From Leucobacter celer subsp. astrifaciens (lineage in GTDB: Bacteria > Actinomycetota > Actinomycetes > Actinomycetales > Microbacteriaceae): a stretch of DNA of 64,000 nucleotides. Shown here in pieces: positions 27,176 through 36,361 of the stretch. Within the stretch, counting starts at the first letter, position 1. Each line of letters begins with the position of its first letter. Where the stretch lies: positions 1 to 64,000 of the forward strand of contig NZ_JHEI01000143.1 of the NCBI RefSeq assembly GCF_001273835.1, in the 5' to 3' direction. Under the pieces are notes generated by a model. The model was not told where the DNA came from and ran no database searches. It saw nothing but the letters and a program-made list of their open reading frames with translations. The position numbers were made by a program, and so were the translations under genes.

Positions 27176-27283
27176 AGATACTGACGCGTGCAGGAGGTGC
27201 GGGTGCATTGCGCAGAGCGGTGGGACGGCGGGACCGGACCGAGGGCGGGGAACCGAGGGCAGGAGACCGAGGGCGGGGACCGA

Positions 27284-27289
27284 TAGGGT
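27284..27289 (+). promoter_or_regulatory. -10 box of the phosphotransferase gene
   Basis: TAGGGT ends 6 nt before the GTG start. Confidence 0.5.
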
Positions 27290-27295
27290 CGAAAC

Positions 27296-28069
27296 GTGGA
27301 GAGCGAGTACATGCCCGGGGGATCCGGGGGCGTCTGGCGGATCGGAGCCCGCGACGGCACGACCCGGGTGCACCGCCCGACCGGACCCTGGACGCCCGCG
27401 GTGCACGAGCTGCTGGAGTATCTCGGCGAGCACGGTCTCGACGGCGTCCCCCGCGTGCGCGGTTTCGACGACGAGGGCCGCGAGGTGCTCGACTACCTGC
27501 CGGGGGACACCCTCGATCCCGAGACCGAGCAGGTGTCGGACGACGCTCTGGGGGATGCCGCGGCGTGGCTGCGCCGCTTCCACGACACCGTGCGCGGATT
27601 CCGGCCCGGGCCGCTCGAGTGGCGGCAGGGTGTGCAGGACCTGGGCGAGGACGAGGTGATCTGCCACAACGATCCGGGCCTCTACAACTGGGTGGTGGCG
27701 GACGGCGGCTTCGCCGGCATGATCGACTGGGATCGCGCGGGCCCCGGGAAGCCGGTCGACGACCTGGCCTTCATGTGCTGGACGGGGGTGCCGCTGCTGC
27801 GGGGGATCCCGATCGCCGACGCCGCGCGCAGGCTGGCGCTCGCCGCAGAAGCGTACGGCGACGTCGACCCCGGCGAACTGCTCGACGCGGTGGACGCCCG
27901 GATGGGGCTCATCGCGCAGCGGTGGCGCGCGGGGATCGAGCGCGGCGATCCCGGCACGCTCGCGCTGCGCGACACGGGGATCATGGACCGTCATCTGGCG
28001 AAGGTGCGCGACTTCGGCACCAGGCGAGAGGCGATCCGCGAGGCACTGCGAGGAAGGATCGGCACATGA
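27296..28069 (+). CDS. Aminoglycoside phosphotransferase (APH)/choline kinase-fold protein
   Basis: 257 aa kinase-like protein. Brenner motif HNDPGLYNW (His124, Asp126) holds the catalytic base, and GMIDWDRAGPGKPVDDLA holds the metal-binding Asp. The nucleotide loop is weak. Such proteins phosphorylate small alcohols or amines; resistance is only one possibility. ATGA overlap with the homocysteine methyltransferase gene suggests a metabolic kinase, perhaps in methionine salvage (inference). Confidence 0.82.
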   Translation: MESEYMPGGSGGVWRIGARDGTTRVHRPTGPWTPAVHELLEYLGEHGLDGVPRVRGFDDEGREVLDYLPGDTLDPETEQVSDDALGDAAAWLRRFHDTVRGFRPGPLEWRQGVQDLGEDEVICHNDPGLYNWVVADGGFAGMIDWDRAGPGKPVDDLAFMCWTGVPLLRGIPIADAARRLALAAEAYGDVDPGELLDAVDARMGLIAQRWRAGIERGDPGTLALRDTGIMDRHLAKVRDFGTRREAIREALRGRIGT

Positions 28070-28965
28070 CCGAGCTGGTACTGACCGACGGCGGGATCGA
28101 GACCGCGCTGGTGGATCGCCTGGGGCAGGAGCTGCCGGAGTTCGCCGCGTTCGTGCTGCTCGACACCGCAGCCGGGCGCGAAGCGCTGCGGGCCTACTAC
28201 CGGCCCTTCGTCGAGCTGGCGCGGGAGCGCGGGCTCGGACTGGTGCTCGACACCCCCACCTGGCGCGCCAACTCCGATTGGGGTGCGCGTCTCGGCTACG
28301 ACGCCGATGCGCTCGAGCGGGTCAACGCCGATGCCGTCGCACTGGTGCGGGAGATCGGCGACGACGAACCCGGCGCTGCGGCGCCGGAGGTGCTCGTGAA
28401 CGGCTGCGTCGGTCCCCGCTCCGACGACTACACGGCCTCGCAGCGCATGACGCCGGAGCAGGCAGAGCAGTATCACGCGCCGCAGGTGCGCGCTCTCGCC
28501 GAGTCCGGCGCGGATCGGGTGACATCGGTCACCACGCTCGATGCCGCGGAGGGTATCGGCGTCGTGCGCGCCGCGCAGCAGGCTCGGATCCCGGCGGCGG
28601 TCTCGTTCGTCCTGGGCGCCGACGGGCGGATGGCCGACGGCGGATCGATCGCCGAGGCGATCGCCGAGGTCGACGCCGCGACCGGGGGCGCCGCGATCGG
28701 CTTCCTCGTGAACTGCGCCCACCCGAGCGAAGCTGCGGCGGGCCTGGCCCGGTGCGCGGGAGCCCCGGAGCTGTCGCGGATCATCGGGTTCCGCCTCAAC
28801 GCCGCGAAGCACGGCGAGGAGGGGGCCGGCGACGAGCCGGCGCGGTTCTCGGAGCTCGCGGCCGGCCTGCGGGAGTACGCGCCGAACGCCGCTGCGTTCG
28901 GCGGCTGCTGCGGAACCGACGTGCCGCACGTGTCGGCTCTCGCCGACCGCGGGGCGCCCGCATGA
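28066..28965 (+). CDS. mmuM: Homocysteine S-methyltransferase family protein
   Basis: 299 aa (betaine/methylmethionine):homocysteine methyltransferase TIM barrel. TDGGIETALVDRLGQELPEFAAF start, zinc cysteines in VNCAHP and GGCCGTDVPH. It should move a methyl group from S-methylmethionine or a similar donor to homocysteine, giving methionine. Overlaps the kinase-like gene by 4 nt. Confidence 0.9.
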   Translation: MTELVLTDGGIETALVDRLGQELPEFAAFVLLDTAAGREALRAYYRPFVELARERGLGLVLDTPTWRANSDWGARLGYDADALERVNADAVALVREIGDDEPGAAAPEVLVNGCVGPRSDDYTASQRMTPEQAEQYHAPQVRALAESGADRVTSVTTLDAAEGIGVVRAAQQARIPAAVSFVLGADGRMADGGSIAEAIAEVDAATGGAAIGFLVNCAHPSEAAAGLARCAGAPELSRIIGFRLNAAKHGEEGAGDEPARFSELAAGLREYAPNAAAFGGCCGTDVPHVSALADRGAPA

Positions 28966-29036
28966 ACCGGGGCGCCCCTGGGCCGGAGCGCGCCTGACCG
29001 CAGCGCCGCGGTTACGGGACACGCAGCGGAAGTGGT

Positions 29037-29042
29037 TAGGGT
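29037..29042 (+). promoter_or_regulatory. -10 box of the 222-aa membrane protein gene
   Basis: TAGGGT ends 6 nt before the GTG start. Confidence 0.5.
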
Positions 29043-29048
29043 AGGACC

Positions 29049-29717
29049 GTGAGTAAAGATCCACTCGAGGAACTCTTCGGACCGACGCCCGAGCAGCCCC
29101 AGCCCGTTCCGGCGCGCGAACGGCTCGCTCAGGAGCAGGCCGAGCGGGTGCGCACGGCGCAGCTCCCGATGGAACAGCGCAAGCCGAAGCGCAGCCGGGG
29201 CGGATCGGCGGCAAAGCCGTGGATCGTCGTGGGACTGGTCGCCGTACTGGCGATCATCGCCTCGATCGTCGTGGTGAACATCGTCCGCGGCGGGGACGAC
29301 GAGGGACCGGCCGCGGCCCCTACGACAGAGCAGCCGAGCGAGCAGCCCTCGCAGACCACCCCGCCGTCGGAAGATCCCGACGAGACCGAAGCGCCCGACG
29401 ATGAGGCGCCGGCCGACGACGTGCCCCGGGTGGAGGTAGGCGACACGACCTCTATGGCGATCACGCAGTGGGGGGTAAGCGGCGACGTGAGCGTGAAGTT
29501 CGGCTCGACACAGTACCGCCTCGAGAACGGCAACACCGAGCTCTGGCTCGACAGCCCGCTCATCCGGGATCTGCCGTGCGAGGGGAACTGGGGTGCCGTG
29601 CAGACCGCCGGCGGCCAGTACGAGGTGCTCAGGCCCGCGGAGCGCTGCGCTGCGGCGCCCGAGCTCTACGACGAGCTGTGGGGCCTCACCGACGCCTTCG
29701 TGCAGAGCATCCAGTAG
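29049..29717 (+). CDS. Single-TM secreted-domain protein, unknown
   Basis: 222 aa. A charged cytosolic N-terminus, one TM (about 58-78, WIVVGLVAVLAIIASIVVVNIV), an acidic Pro/Glu/Thr linker (about 82-125), and a small external domain with one cysteine pair (DLPCEGNW, AERCAAAP). It appears to be a type II membrane protein facing outward. Family not recognised. Confidence 0.7.
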   Translation: MSKDPLEELFGPTPEQPQPVPARERLAQEQAERVRTAQLPMEQRKPKRSRGGSAAKPWIVVGLVAVLAIIASIVVVNIVRGGDDEGPAAAPTTEQPSEQPSQTTPPSEDPDETEAPDDEAPADDVPRVEVGDTTSMAITQWGVSGDVSVKFGSTQYRLENGNTELWLDSPLIRDLPCEGNWGAVQTAGGQYEVLRPAERCAAAPELYDELWGLTDAFVQSIQ

Positions 29718-29730
29718 CGCCTCGCTCGCT

Positions 29731-29759
29731 CGACCGGCGGAATGCTCAGCCGCCGGTCG
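29731..29759. terminator. Bidirectional hairpin between convergent genes
   Basis: Perfect 10-bp stem (29731-29740 with 29750-29759) and 9-nt loop. It contains the last codons and stop of the CPBP gene and serves both converging genes. Confidence 0.65.
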
Positions 29760-30552
29760 CGGCGGCGAAGAGTGCCGGCCAGAGCGCGACCGCGATCGGG
29801 TAGGCGGCGAAGCTGACGATGTCGAGGATCCAGTGGGCGACGATCAGGGGGAGCGCTCTGCCCCAGCGATGGTAGGCCCATCCGAAGACGAGACCCATGA
29901 CCACGTTGCCGATGAAGCCGCCGAAGCCCTGGTAGAGGTGGTAGCTGCCGCGCAGCAGCGCACTCGTCACGATCGTCGCGACCGGGCCGACGCCGAGGCG
30001 CTTCAGCCGGTCGAAGAGGTAGGCGACCACGATCAGCTCCTCGCCGAGGGCCGCCCGGAGGGCCTGCAGCACGAGCACGGGCACGGTCCACCAGTACGCG
30101 TCGAGCGCGGTCGGCACCACCGTCGTGTTGATGCCGATCCACTTCGCGAAGAGATAGAAGCCGATGCCCGGTATGCCGATGAGTGCAGCGAGGCCCAGGC
30201 CGCCTCCCGTCTCGCGCAGCCAGCGCCACCTGCCTCCGTCGATCGGGGCTCCGAGGCCGAGCCCGGCGAGATGCGGGCGCGCACCCCGCCACAGCAGGAA
30301 TACGACGAGCGCCACCGGCGCCAGCCCGAACGCGAACGCGAGCAGCTGGTACACGAGGTCGAACACGGGCCGCTCGGCCAGCGGGCGGTTGATCGTGGCG
30401 GTCTGCGAAGCGAGCGCGGTGTCGCGGGTCACGCGGTCGAGAATGGCGACGACCGCGTAGACCGCCGAGGCGCCGAAGGAGAGGGCGAGCACGATGCCGA
30501 GCTCCCAGCGCAGTCGAGCGCGGAACCGGGGACGGACGGTTTTCGAGGTCAC
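29746..30552 (-). CDS. CPBP (Abi/CAAX) family intramembrane protein
   Basis: 268 aa with about seven membrane segments. CPBP motifs: GEELIVVAYL (motif 1; the usual arginine of EExxxR is absent), SYHLYQG (motif 2) and HWILD (motif 4). Relatives are glutamic-type intramembrane proteases involved in peptide processing or bacteriocin self-immunity. The GTG start is chosen because TACGCT lies 6 nt upstream; the longer frame upstream is not supported. Confidence 0.8.
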   Translation of the reverse strand: MTSKTVRPRFRARLRWELGIVLALSFGASAVYAVVAILDRVTRDTALASQTATINRPLAERPVFDLVYQLLAFAFGLAPVALVVFLLWRGARPHLAGLGLGAPIDGGRWRWLRETGGGLGLAALIGIPGIGFYLFAKWIGINTTVVPTALDAYWWTVPVLVLQALRAALGEELIVVAYLFDRLKRLGVGPVATIVTSALLRGSYHLYQGFGGFIGNVVMGLVFGWAYHRWGRALPLIVAHWILDIVSFAAYPIAVALWPALFAAATGG

Positions 30553-30558
30553 CGCTTC

Positions 30559-30564
30559 AGCGTA
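30559..30564 (-). promoter_or_regulatory. -10 box of the CPBP gene
   Basis: TACGCT on the minus strand, ending 6 nt before the GTG start. Confidence 0.45.
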
Positions 30565-30818
30565 CTGCCGGAGTCTGCGACAGAGTATTCCTAGTGCCCT
30601 GCAGAGAATGGTGGAACCGCACAGTCGAAACTGGATTCCAGCCCGAATAATTTTCGGTCTCCTACAGACATGGATCACGAAGGCGTTACGAGCACGGGAT
30701 TTGGCGCTGCGGGCTGTACCGGGTCGCTAGGCTGAATCTGTTGTAAACATCGGATCTTCTCGCGGGGGCGACGTACCGGTCAGCTCTTGCGCGAGTCGGA
30801 AATTCAAGGAGGAATCCA

Positions 30819-32444
30819 GTGAAGCGATCACGAATCGGCCTGGGGTTCATCGCCCTGGCGGCCGCGGGCGCGCTGGCGCTGTCCGGCTGCTCGTCGAACG
30901 GCGGCGGTAACGAAGGCGGCAACGGCGGCGACGCCGTTGCCGGGGGCATCATCTCGGTCAACGGCACGGAGCCCCAGAAGGGTCTGATCCCCGCCGACAC
31001 CACCGAGGTCGGCGGCGGCAAGGTCGTCGACGCCCTGTGGGAGGGCCTCGTCTACTACGACGCCGAAGGTGTCGCTCACAACGGCGTCGCCGAGTCGATC
31101 GAGGCGACGAACGACGAGAAGACGACCTGGGAGATCAAGCTGCGCGACGACGCCGTGTTCTCCGACGGCACCCCGGTGCTGGCGCACAACTTCGTGGACG
31201 CGTGGAACTACGCGGCGAACGTGGACAACGCGCTCGGCAACCAGTACTTCTTCTACCCGATCAAGGGCTGGAGCGAGGAAGAGCCCGTCGAGGAGCTCGA
31301 GGGTCTGACGATCGTCGACGACCACACCTTCACGGTCGAGGCCACCCCCGACTTCCCGGATCGCCTCGGCTACTCGGCGTTCTACCCGCTGCCCGACGTG
31401 GCCTTCGAGGACATGGACGCCTTCGGTCAGAACCCGATCGGCAACGGTCTCTACCAGCTCGACGGCGAGGGTGCTTGGAAGCACGACGTCGAGATCAAGA
31501 CCGTGAAGAACGACAGCTACGTCGGCCCCCGCGAGGCGCTGAACGACGGCGTCCACTTCAAGATCTACGCGTCGCTCGATGCCGCTTACACCGACGTGCA
31601 GGCCGGCAACCTCGACATCATCGATCAGATCCCCGAGTCGGCTCTGGCGACCTTCGAGGCCGACTTCGGTGACCGCGCCATCAACCAGACCGGCATGCTC
31701 ATCACGACGCTGACCATCTCGGAGAACCTGCCGCACTTCGGCGGCGAGGAGGGCAAGCTCCGACGCGCCGCGCTCTCGATGGCGGTCGACCGCGACGAGA
31801 TCACCGAGGTGATCTTCAAGGGCACCAACCTGCCGTCGAAGGACTTCACCTCGTCGGCGGTCGCCGGCTACACCGAGGACCTTGCGGGCAACGAGGTGCT
31901 GGAGTTCAACGCCGAGGAGGCGCAGAAGCTCTGGGCCGAGGCCGACGCCATCAGCCCCTACGAGGGCACGCTCGAGCTCGCGACCAACACCGACGGCCCG
32001 CACCTCGTGTGGGTTGAGGCCGTGACGAACCAGTGGAGCAACGTGCTCGGCATCCAGACCGCGCCGAAGTCGTACCCGACCTTCGCCGCGTTCCTCGAGG
32101 ATCGCGAGAACGACGCCGTCGGCGGTGCGTTCCGCGCCGGATGGCAGGCCGACTACCCGGGCATGTACAACTTCCTGGCCCCGCTCTACGCGACCAACGC
32201 GAGCTCGAACCACGGCTTCTACTCGAACGCCGAATTCGACGACCTGCTCTCGGAGGCCAGCCTCGCCGACAGCCCGGAGGCCTCGGTCGACGCGCTGCGC
32301 AAGGCCCAGGAGATCCTGCTCGAGGATCTGCCCTCGATCCCGCTGTGGAACCAGGCGACCACGGGTGCCTTCGCCGAGACCGTCGACAACGTGTCGTTCG
32401 GCTGGAACTCCGTGCCGATCTTCAACGAGATCACCAAGAACTAA
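30819..32444 (+). CDS. oppA: Oligopeptide ABC transporter substrate-binding lipoprotein
   Basis: 541 aa SBP family 5 protein. Lipobox ALSGC (Cys24), a Gly/Asn linker, then the OppA fold (ALWEGLVYYD, TWEIKLRDDAVFSDGTPVLAHNFVDAWNY, RRAALSMAVDRDEI, GWQADYPGMYNFLAPLY). AAGGAGG 6 nt before the GTG is a strong Shine-Dalgarno sequence. It captures peptides outside the cell for the permease genes that follow, after a 188-nt gap with a hairpin. Confidence 0.94.
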   Translation: MKRSRIGLGFIALAAAGALALSGCSSNGGGNEGGNGGDAVAGGIISVNGTEPQKGLIPADTTEVGGGKVVDALWEGLVYYDAEGVAHNGVAESIEATNDEKTTWEIKLRDDAVFSDGTPVLAHNFVDAWNYAANVDNALGNQYFFYPIKGWSEEEPVEELEGLTIVDDHTFTVEATPDFPDRLGYSAFYPLPDVAFEDMDAFGQNPIGNGLYQLDGEGAWKHDVEIKTVKNDSYVGPREALNDGVHFKIYASLDAAYTDVQAGNLDIIDQIPESALATFEADFGDRAINQTGMLITTLTISENLPHFGGEEGKLRRAALSMAVDRDEITEVIFKGTNLPSKDFTSSAVAGYTEDLAGNEVLEFNAEEAQKLWAEADAISPYEGTLELATNTDGPHLVWVEAVTNQWSNVLGIQTAPKSYPTFAAFLEDRENDAVGGAFRAGWQADYPGMYNFLAPLYATNASSNHGFYSNAEFDDLLSEASLADSPEASVDALRKAQEILLEDLPSIPLWNQATTGAFAETVDNVSFGWNSVPIFNEITKN

Positions 32445-32453
32445 TAAAGTTCT

Positions 32454-32486
32454 CCGAGGCCCCGGGCGCATTGCTCGGGGCCTCGG
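32454..32486 (+). terminator. Attenuating hairpin between oppA and oppB
   Basis: 14-bp stem with one G-T pair (arms 32454-32467 and 32473-32486), loop GCATT, 10 nt after the oppA stop. Such hairpins often raise the binding protein level over that of the permease. Confidence 0.7.
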
Positions 32487-32632
32487 CCCGTCCGCCGGCC
32501 CGATCGGCGCGGCGCACGGGCCACATACCTCCGGACCCGCTCCATCGACACAGCCGTCGATGTGCGGGCGCGCCGAAACTGCGAGAGAATACGCAACATG
32601 TCAACTCATTCAGTGCAGGAGGGGAGCAGCGC

Positions 32633-33559
32633 ATGCTGAGATACATCCTCTTCCGAGTGCTCCAGGTGATCCCGGTTCTGCTGGGCACCACCTTCCTGAT
32701 CTACTTCATGGTCTTCGCCATGCCGGGCGACCCGGTCGCCGCGATGTTCGGCGACAAGGTGCCGAGCGAGGCCGTGCTCGAGCGGCTGCGCGAGCAGTAC
32801 AACCTCGACAAGCCCTTCTTCGTGCAGTACCTGCTGTACCTCGGCGGGATCTTCGTGGGCGACTTCGGCACCAGCTTCTCGGGTGAACCGGTCTCCGAGA
32901 TCCTCGCCCGCACCTTCCCGGTGACCATCCAGCTCGCCGCGATGGCGATCTTCTTCGAGCTGGTGCTCGCGATGATCGTCGGTCTCTTCTCCGGCATCCG
33001 CAAGGGCCGGTTCTTCGACAACATCAACCTGATCATCGGACTGCTCTTCCTGAGCATCCCGATCTTCGTGATCGCGTTCTTCGCGCAGTACGGCCTCGGC
33101 CTCAAGCTCGGTTGGTTCAGTCCAACCGTGGGCGCGGGCGCCCCGCTGCAGGACCTGCTGCTGCCGGCGATCGTGCTCGCGGTGAGCCTGTACGCCACGA
33201 GCATGCGGCTCACCCGATCCTCGGTCATCGACACGCTCAATCAGGACTTCGTGCGCACCGCCTACGCCAAGGGCCTCAGCCGCCGCCGGGTGATTCCGGT
33301 GCACGTGCTGCGCAACTCGATGATCCCCACGATCACCAACACGGCAACCGACTTCGGCGTGCTGATGGTGGGCGCGACCGTCACCGAGGGCATCTTCAAC
33401 GTGCCCGGCGTCGGCAACGTGCTCTTCCAGGCCATCCTCAAGGGGGAGAACTCCACGGTGGTCTCGTTCGTGACCGTGATGGTGCTGATCTATCTCGGCG
33501 TCAACCTGGTCGTCGACCTTCTCTACGCCGTGCTCGACCCGAGGATTCGTTATGCCTGA
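32633..33559 (+). CDS. oppB: Oligopeptide ABC transporter permease
   Basis: 308 aa, six TM segments, OppB-type N-terminus (MLRYILFRVLQVIPVLLGTTFLIYFMVFAMPGDP) and EAA loop (RTAYAKGLSRRRVIPVHVLRN). AGGAGGGGAG precedes the ATG. Overlaps oppC by 8 nt. Confidence 0.94.
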   Translation: MLRYILFRVLQVIPVLLGTTFLIYFMVFAMPGDPVAAMFGDKVPSEAVLERLREQYNLDKPFFVQYLLYLGGIFVGDFGTSFSGEPVSEILARTFPVTIQLAAMAIFFELVLAMIVGLFSGIRKGRFFDNINLIIGLLFLSIPIFVIAFFAQYGLGLKLGWFSPTVGAGAPLQDLLLPAIVLAVSLYATSMRLTRSSVIDTLNQDFVRTAYAKGLSRRRVIPVHVLRNSMIPTITNTATDFGVLMVGATVTEGIFNVPGVGNVLFQAILKGENSTVVSFVTVMVLIYLGVNLVVDLLYAVLDPRIRYA

Positions 33560-34535
33560 GCCGCAGAACACCAGCAACCAGCCGGCGCGCGGGCAGCGCC
33601 CGCCCATCGAGCACTTCGTCGCTCCCGTGGTCGAGACCCCCGTCGCCTCCGTCGACGCGGTCAAGATCAAGGAGAAGAAGTCGAACCTCTGGCTCGACGC
33701 GTGGCGAGACATGCGCCGCCGCCCCATGTTCTGGATCTCCGCCGTGATCATCCTGCTCGTGGTGCTCGTCTCCCTCTTCCCGGGCTGGTTCACCGACGTG
33801 AATCCCCGCGAGAACGTGCTGTCGAAGTCGAACGCGGGCCCCGAAGCCGGGCACCCGCTCGGCTTCACCGTGCACGGGTACGACGTGTACTCGCGCATCG
33901 TCTACGGCGCATCGACCTCGGTGTCGGTGGGTCTGATCGTGATCGCGATCACCTTCGTCGTGGGTACGGTCATGGGTGCGATCGCCGGGTTCTTCGGCGG
34001 CTTCGTCGACACGGTGCTCTCGCGCATCGGCGACATCTTCTTCTCGATCCCCTACATCCTCGCGGCGGTCGTCGTGATGAGCGTGCTCGCGGCGCACCGC
34101 AACCCGCTCGTCATCGCGCTCGCGATCGGCGGGTTCTCGTGGCCGATCACGGCGCGTATCGTGCGCGGCGAGATCCTCCGGGTGAAGAACGCCGACTTCG
34201 TGATGGCGGCGCAGTCTCTCGGGCTCTCCCGCTTCGCGACGCTCGCGCGCCACGTGCTGCCGAACGCGCTCGCCCCGGCGATCGTGGTGACCACGCTCTC
34301 GCTGTCGTCGGCCATCGTCGCCGAGGCGACGCTGTCGTTCCTCGGGGTCGGCCTGCCGTCCGGCCAGTTCATCAGCTGGGGCAACGACATCAGTCTCGCG
34401 CAGCTGTCGCTGCGCACCGATCCCATGCCCCTCATCTATCCGTCGCTCGCCCTCAGCATCACGGTGCTCGGCTTCGTGCTGCTGGGTGAAGTGGTGCGAG
34501 ACGCCCTCGACCCGAAGGCGAGGGCACGACGATGA
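33552..34535 (+). CDS. oppC: Oligopeptide ABC transporter permease
   Basis: 327 aa OppC-type permease with an N-terminal cytosolic tail of about 60 residues, six TM segments, and EAA motif VMAAQSLGLSRFATLARHVLPNAL. It starts inside the oppB stop region and overlaps the ATPase gene by ATGA. Confidence 0.94.
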   Translation: MPEPQNTSNQPARGQRPPIEHFVAPVVETPVASVDAVKIKEKKSNLWLDAWRDMRRRPMFWISAVIILLVVLVSLFPGWFTDVNPRENVLSKSNAGPEAGHPLGFTVHGYDVYSRIVYGASTSVSVGLIVIAITFVVGTVMGAIAGFFGGFVDTVLSRIGDIFFSIPYILAAVVVMSVLAAHRNPLVIALAIGGFSWPITARIVRGEILRVKNADFVMAAQSLGLSRFATLARHVLPNALAPAIVVTTLSLSSAIVAEATLSFLGVGLPSGQFISWGNDISLAQLSLRTDPMPLIYPSLALSITVLGFVLLGEVVRDALDPKARARR

Positions 34536-36256
34536 GCGCGGCGAACTCCGAGAGCGGACAGACATTCATGCAGCCACTGCTGAGCGTGCGCGACCTCAAG
34601 GTCGCGTTCAAGGTCGACAAGGCCATCAAAGAGGTCGTGCACGGCGTCGACTTCGACGTCTACCCGGGCGAGACGGTCGCGATCGTCGGCGAGTCCGGTT
34701 CGGGCAAGTCGACCACGATGCACGCGGTCATCAACCTGCTGCCGGGTACCGGCCGCATCACCGAGGGCTCGGTGCGCTGGAACGGGCGCGAGCTCGTCGG
34801 CGTCTCCCGCCGGGACATGGAATCCATCCGCGGCCGGGAGATCGGCCTCGTGCCGCAGGACCCGATGTCGAACCTGAACCCGGTGTGGTCGGTCGGCTTC
34901 CAGGTGGAGGAGGCGGTGCGCGCCAACGGCCTGGCCAAGGGCCGCAAGGCGGTGAAGCAGCGCGCTGCCGAGGTGCTGGAGCAGGCCGGCCTGCAGAACG
35001 CCGCGCAGCGCATGAAGCAGTACCCGCATCAGTTCTCGGGCGGAATGAAGCAGCGCGCGCTCATCGGCATCGGTCTCGCGGCCGAACCCCAGCTGCTGAT
35101 CGCCGACGAGCCGACCTCGGCTCTCGACGTGACGGTGCAGCGGGTGGTGCTGGATCACCTCGCGAAGCTGACGGGTGAGCTGGGCACGGCGGTGGTGTTC
35201 ATCACCCACGATCTGGGTCTCGCCGCCGAGCGCGCCGAGAAGCTGATCGTGATGTACCAGGGCAACATCGTCGAGGCGGGTCCGAGCCGGGAGATCCTGC
35301 AGAACCCCCAGCACCCCTACACGAAGCGCCTGGTCTCCGCCGCGCCCAGCCTGGCTTCTCGGCGCATCGGCGCCGACGCCGAGCTGCCGGCCGCTCCCAC
35401 CGAGTCCTTCGACCTCGCGGCGCTCGCCGAGGAGGAGAAGCCCGCGGTGAAGCACGGCGATCCCATGATCGAGGTGACCGGCCTCGGCAAGATCTACAAG
35501 CTGCGCAAGGGCAACTTCGGCCACGAGGACTTCCATGCCGTGCGCGACGCCACCTTCACAGTGAACCGCGGCGAGACCATGGCGCTCGTGGGCGAGTCGG
35601 GATCGGGCAAGTCGACCATCGCGAAGATGGTGCTGCAGCTCGAGAAGCCCAGCTCGGGTTCGATCCGGATCGCGGGGGAGGAGACGGCGGGCCTCTCGGG
35701 CAAGCGCCTCTTCGATCTGCGGCGCACGCTGCAGCCCGTGTTCCAGGACCCGTACGGCTCGCTCGATCCGCTGCACAACATCGGCAACACGATCATGGAG
35801 CCGCTGAAGATCCACGGCGTGGGCGACACCGCGAGCCGCAAGGCGCGCGTGCTCGAACTGCTCGACCAGGTGGCGCTGCCGCGCGAGCTCGCGACGCGCT
35901 ACCCCAACGAGCTCTCGGGCGGTCAGCGGCAGCGTGTCGCGGTGGCGCGCGGACTCGCGCTCAAGCCGGACATCCTGGTGCTCGACGAGGCGGTCTCGGC
36001 GCTCGACGTGCTGGTGCAGGCGCAGATCCTCGATCTGCTCGCCGAACTGCAGCGGGATCTGGGTCTCACGTACCTCTTCATCACCCACGATCTCGCGGTG
36101 GTGCGACTCATCGCCGACCGGGTGTGCGTGATGCAGCAGGGCCGCATCGTGGAGCAGGCGACGACCGAGGACGTCTTCGAGAACCCGCAGCAGGAGTACA
36201 CGAAGAACCTGCTCGCGGCGATCCCGGGCGCCAAGATCGAGCTCGGAGCCGGCTGA
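34532..36256 (+). CDS. oppD: Fused double-ATPase of the oligopeptide transporter (OppD-OppF)
   Basis: 574 aa with two complete ABC ATPase domains: Walker A GESGSGKST in each, signature FSGGMKQRA in the first and LSGGQRQRVA in the second, Walker B LLIADEPTSALD and ILVLDEAVSALD. The usual two genes oppD and oppF are one open frame here, whereas the two later peptide clusters in this window keep them apart. The C-terminal tail of the first domain (about 260-300) is Ala/Glu-rich. Confidence 0.94.
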   Translation: MSAANSESGQTFMQPLLSVRDLKVAFKVDKAIKEVVHGVDFDVYPGETVAIVGESGSGKSTTMHAVINLLPGTGRITEGSVRWNGRELVGVSRRDMESIRGREIGLVPQDPMSNLNPVWSVGFQVEEAVRANGLAKGRKAVKQRAAEVLEQAGLQNAAQRMKQYPHQFSGGMKQRALIGIGLAAEPQLLIADEPTSALDVTVQRVVLDHLAKLTGELGTAVVFITHDLGLAAERAEKLIVMYQGNIVEAGPSREILQNPQHPYTKRLVSAAPSLASRRIGADAELPAAPTESFDLAALAEEEKPAVKHGDPMIEVTGLGKIYKLRKGNFGHEDFHAVRDATFTVNRGETMALVGESGSGKSTIAKMVLQLEKPSSGSIRIAGEETAGLSGKRLFDLRRTLQPVFQDPYGSLDPLHNIGNTIMEPLKIHGVGDTASRKARVLELLDQVALPRELATRYPNELSGGQRQRVAVARGLALKPDILVLDEAVSALDVLVQAQILDLLAELQRDLGLTYLFITHDLAVVRLIADRVCVMQQGRIVEQATTEDVFENPQQEYTKNLLAAIPGAKIELGAG

Positions 36257-36276
36257 GGCCATCTCCGGCCTCAGCC
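36251..36276 (+). terminator. Short hairpin at the opp operon stop
   Basis: Perfect 10-bp stem (GGCTGAGGCC with GGCCTCAGCC), 6-nt loop; it includes the stop codon of the ATPase gene and directly precedes the long hairpin. Confidence 0.7.
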
Positions 36277-36279
36277 CCG

Positions 36280-36343
36280 AACGCGGAGTCCCGGATGGCT
36301 GCTTCCCCTCGAGAGGAGGCAGCCATCCGGGACTCCGCGTTTT
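36280..36343. terminator. Long hairpin H1 after the opp operon
   Basis: Arms of about 29 nt (from 36280 and to 36341) with only one mismatch and one wobble near the loop, then a T-run. The core AGTCCCGGATGGCTGC is a close variant of the cores of hairpins at 47687 and 57251. Confidence 0.85.
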
Positions 36344-36361
36344 CGCCGGGGGTCGTCCGCC

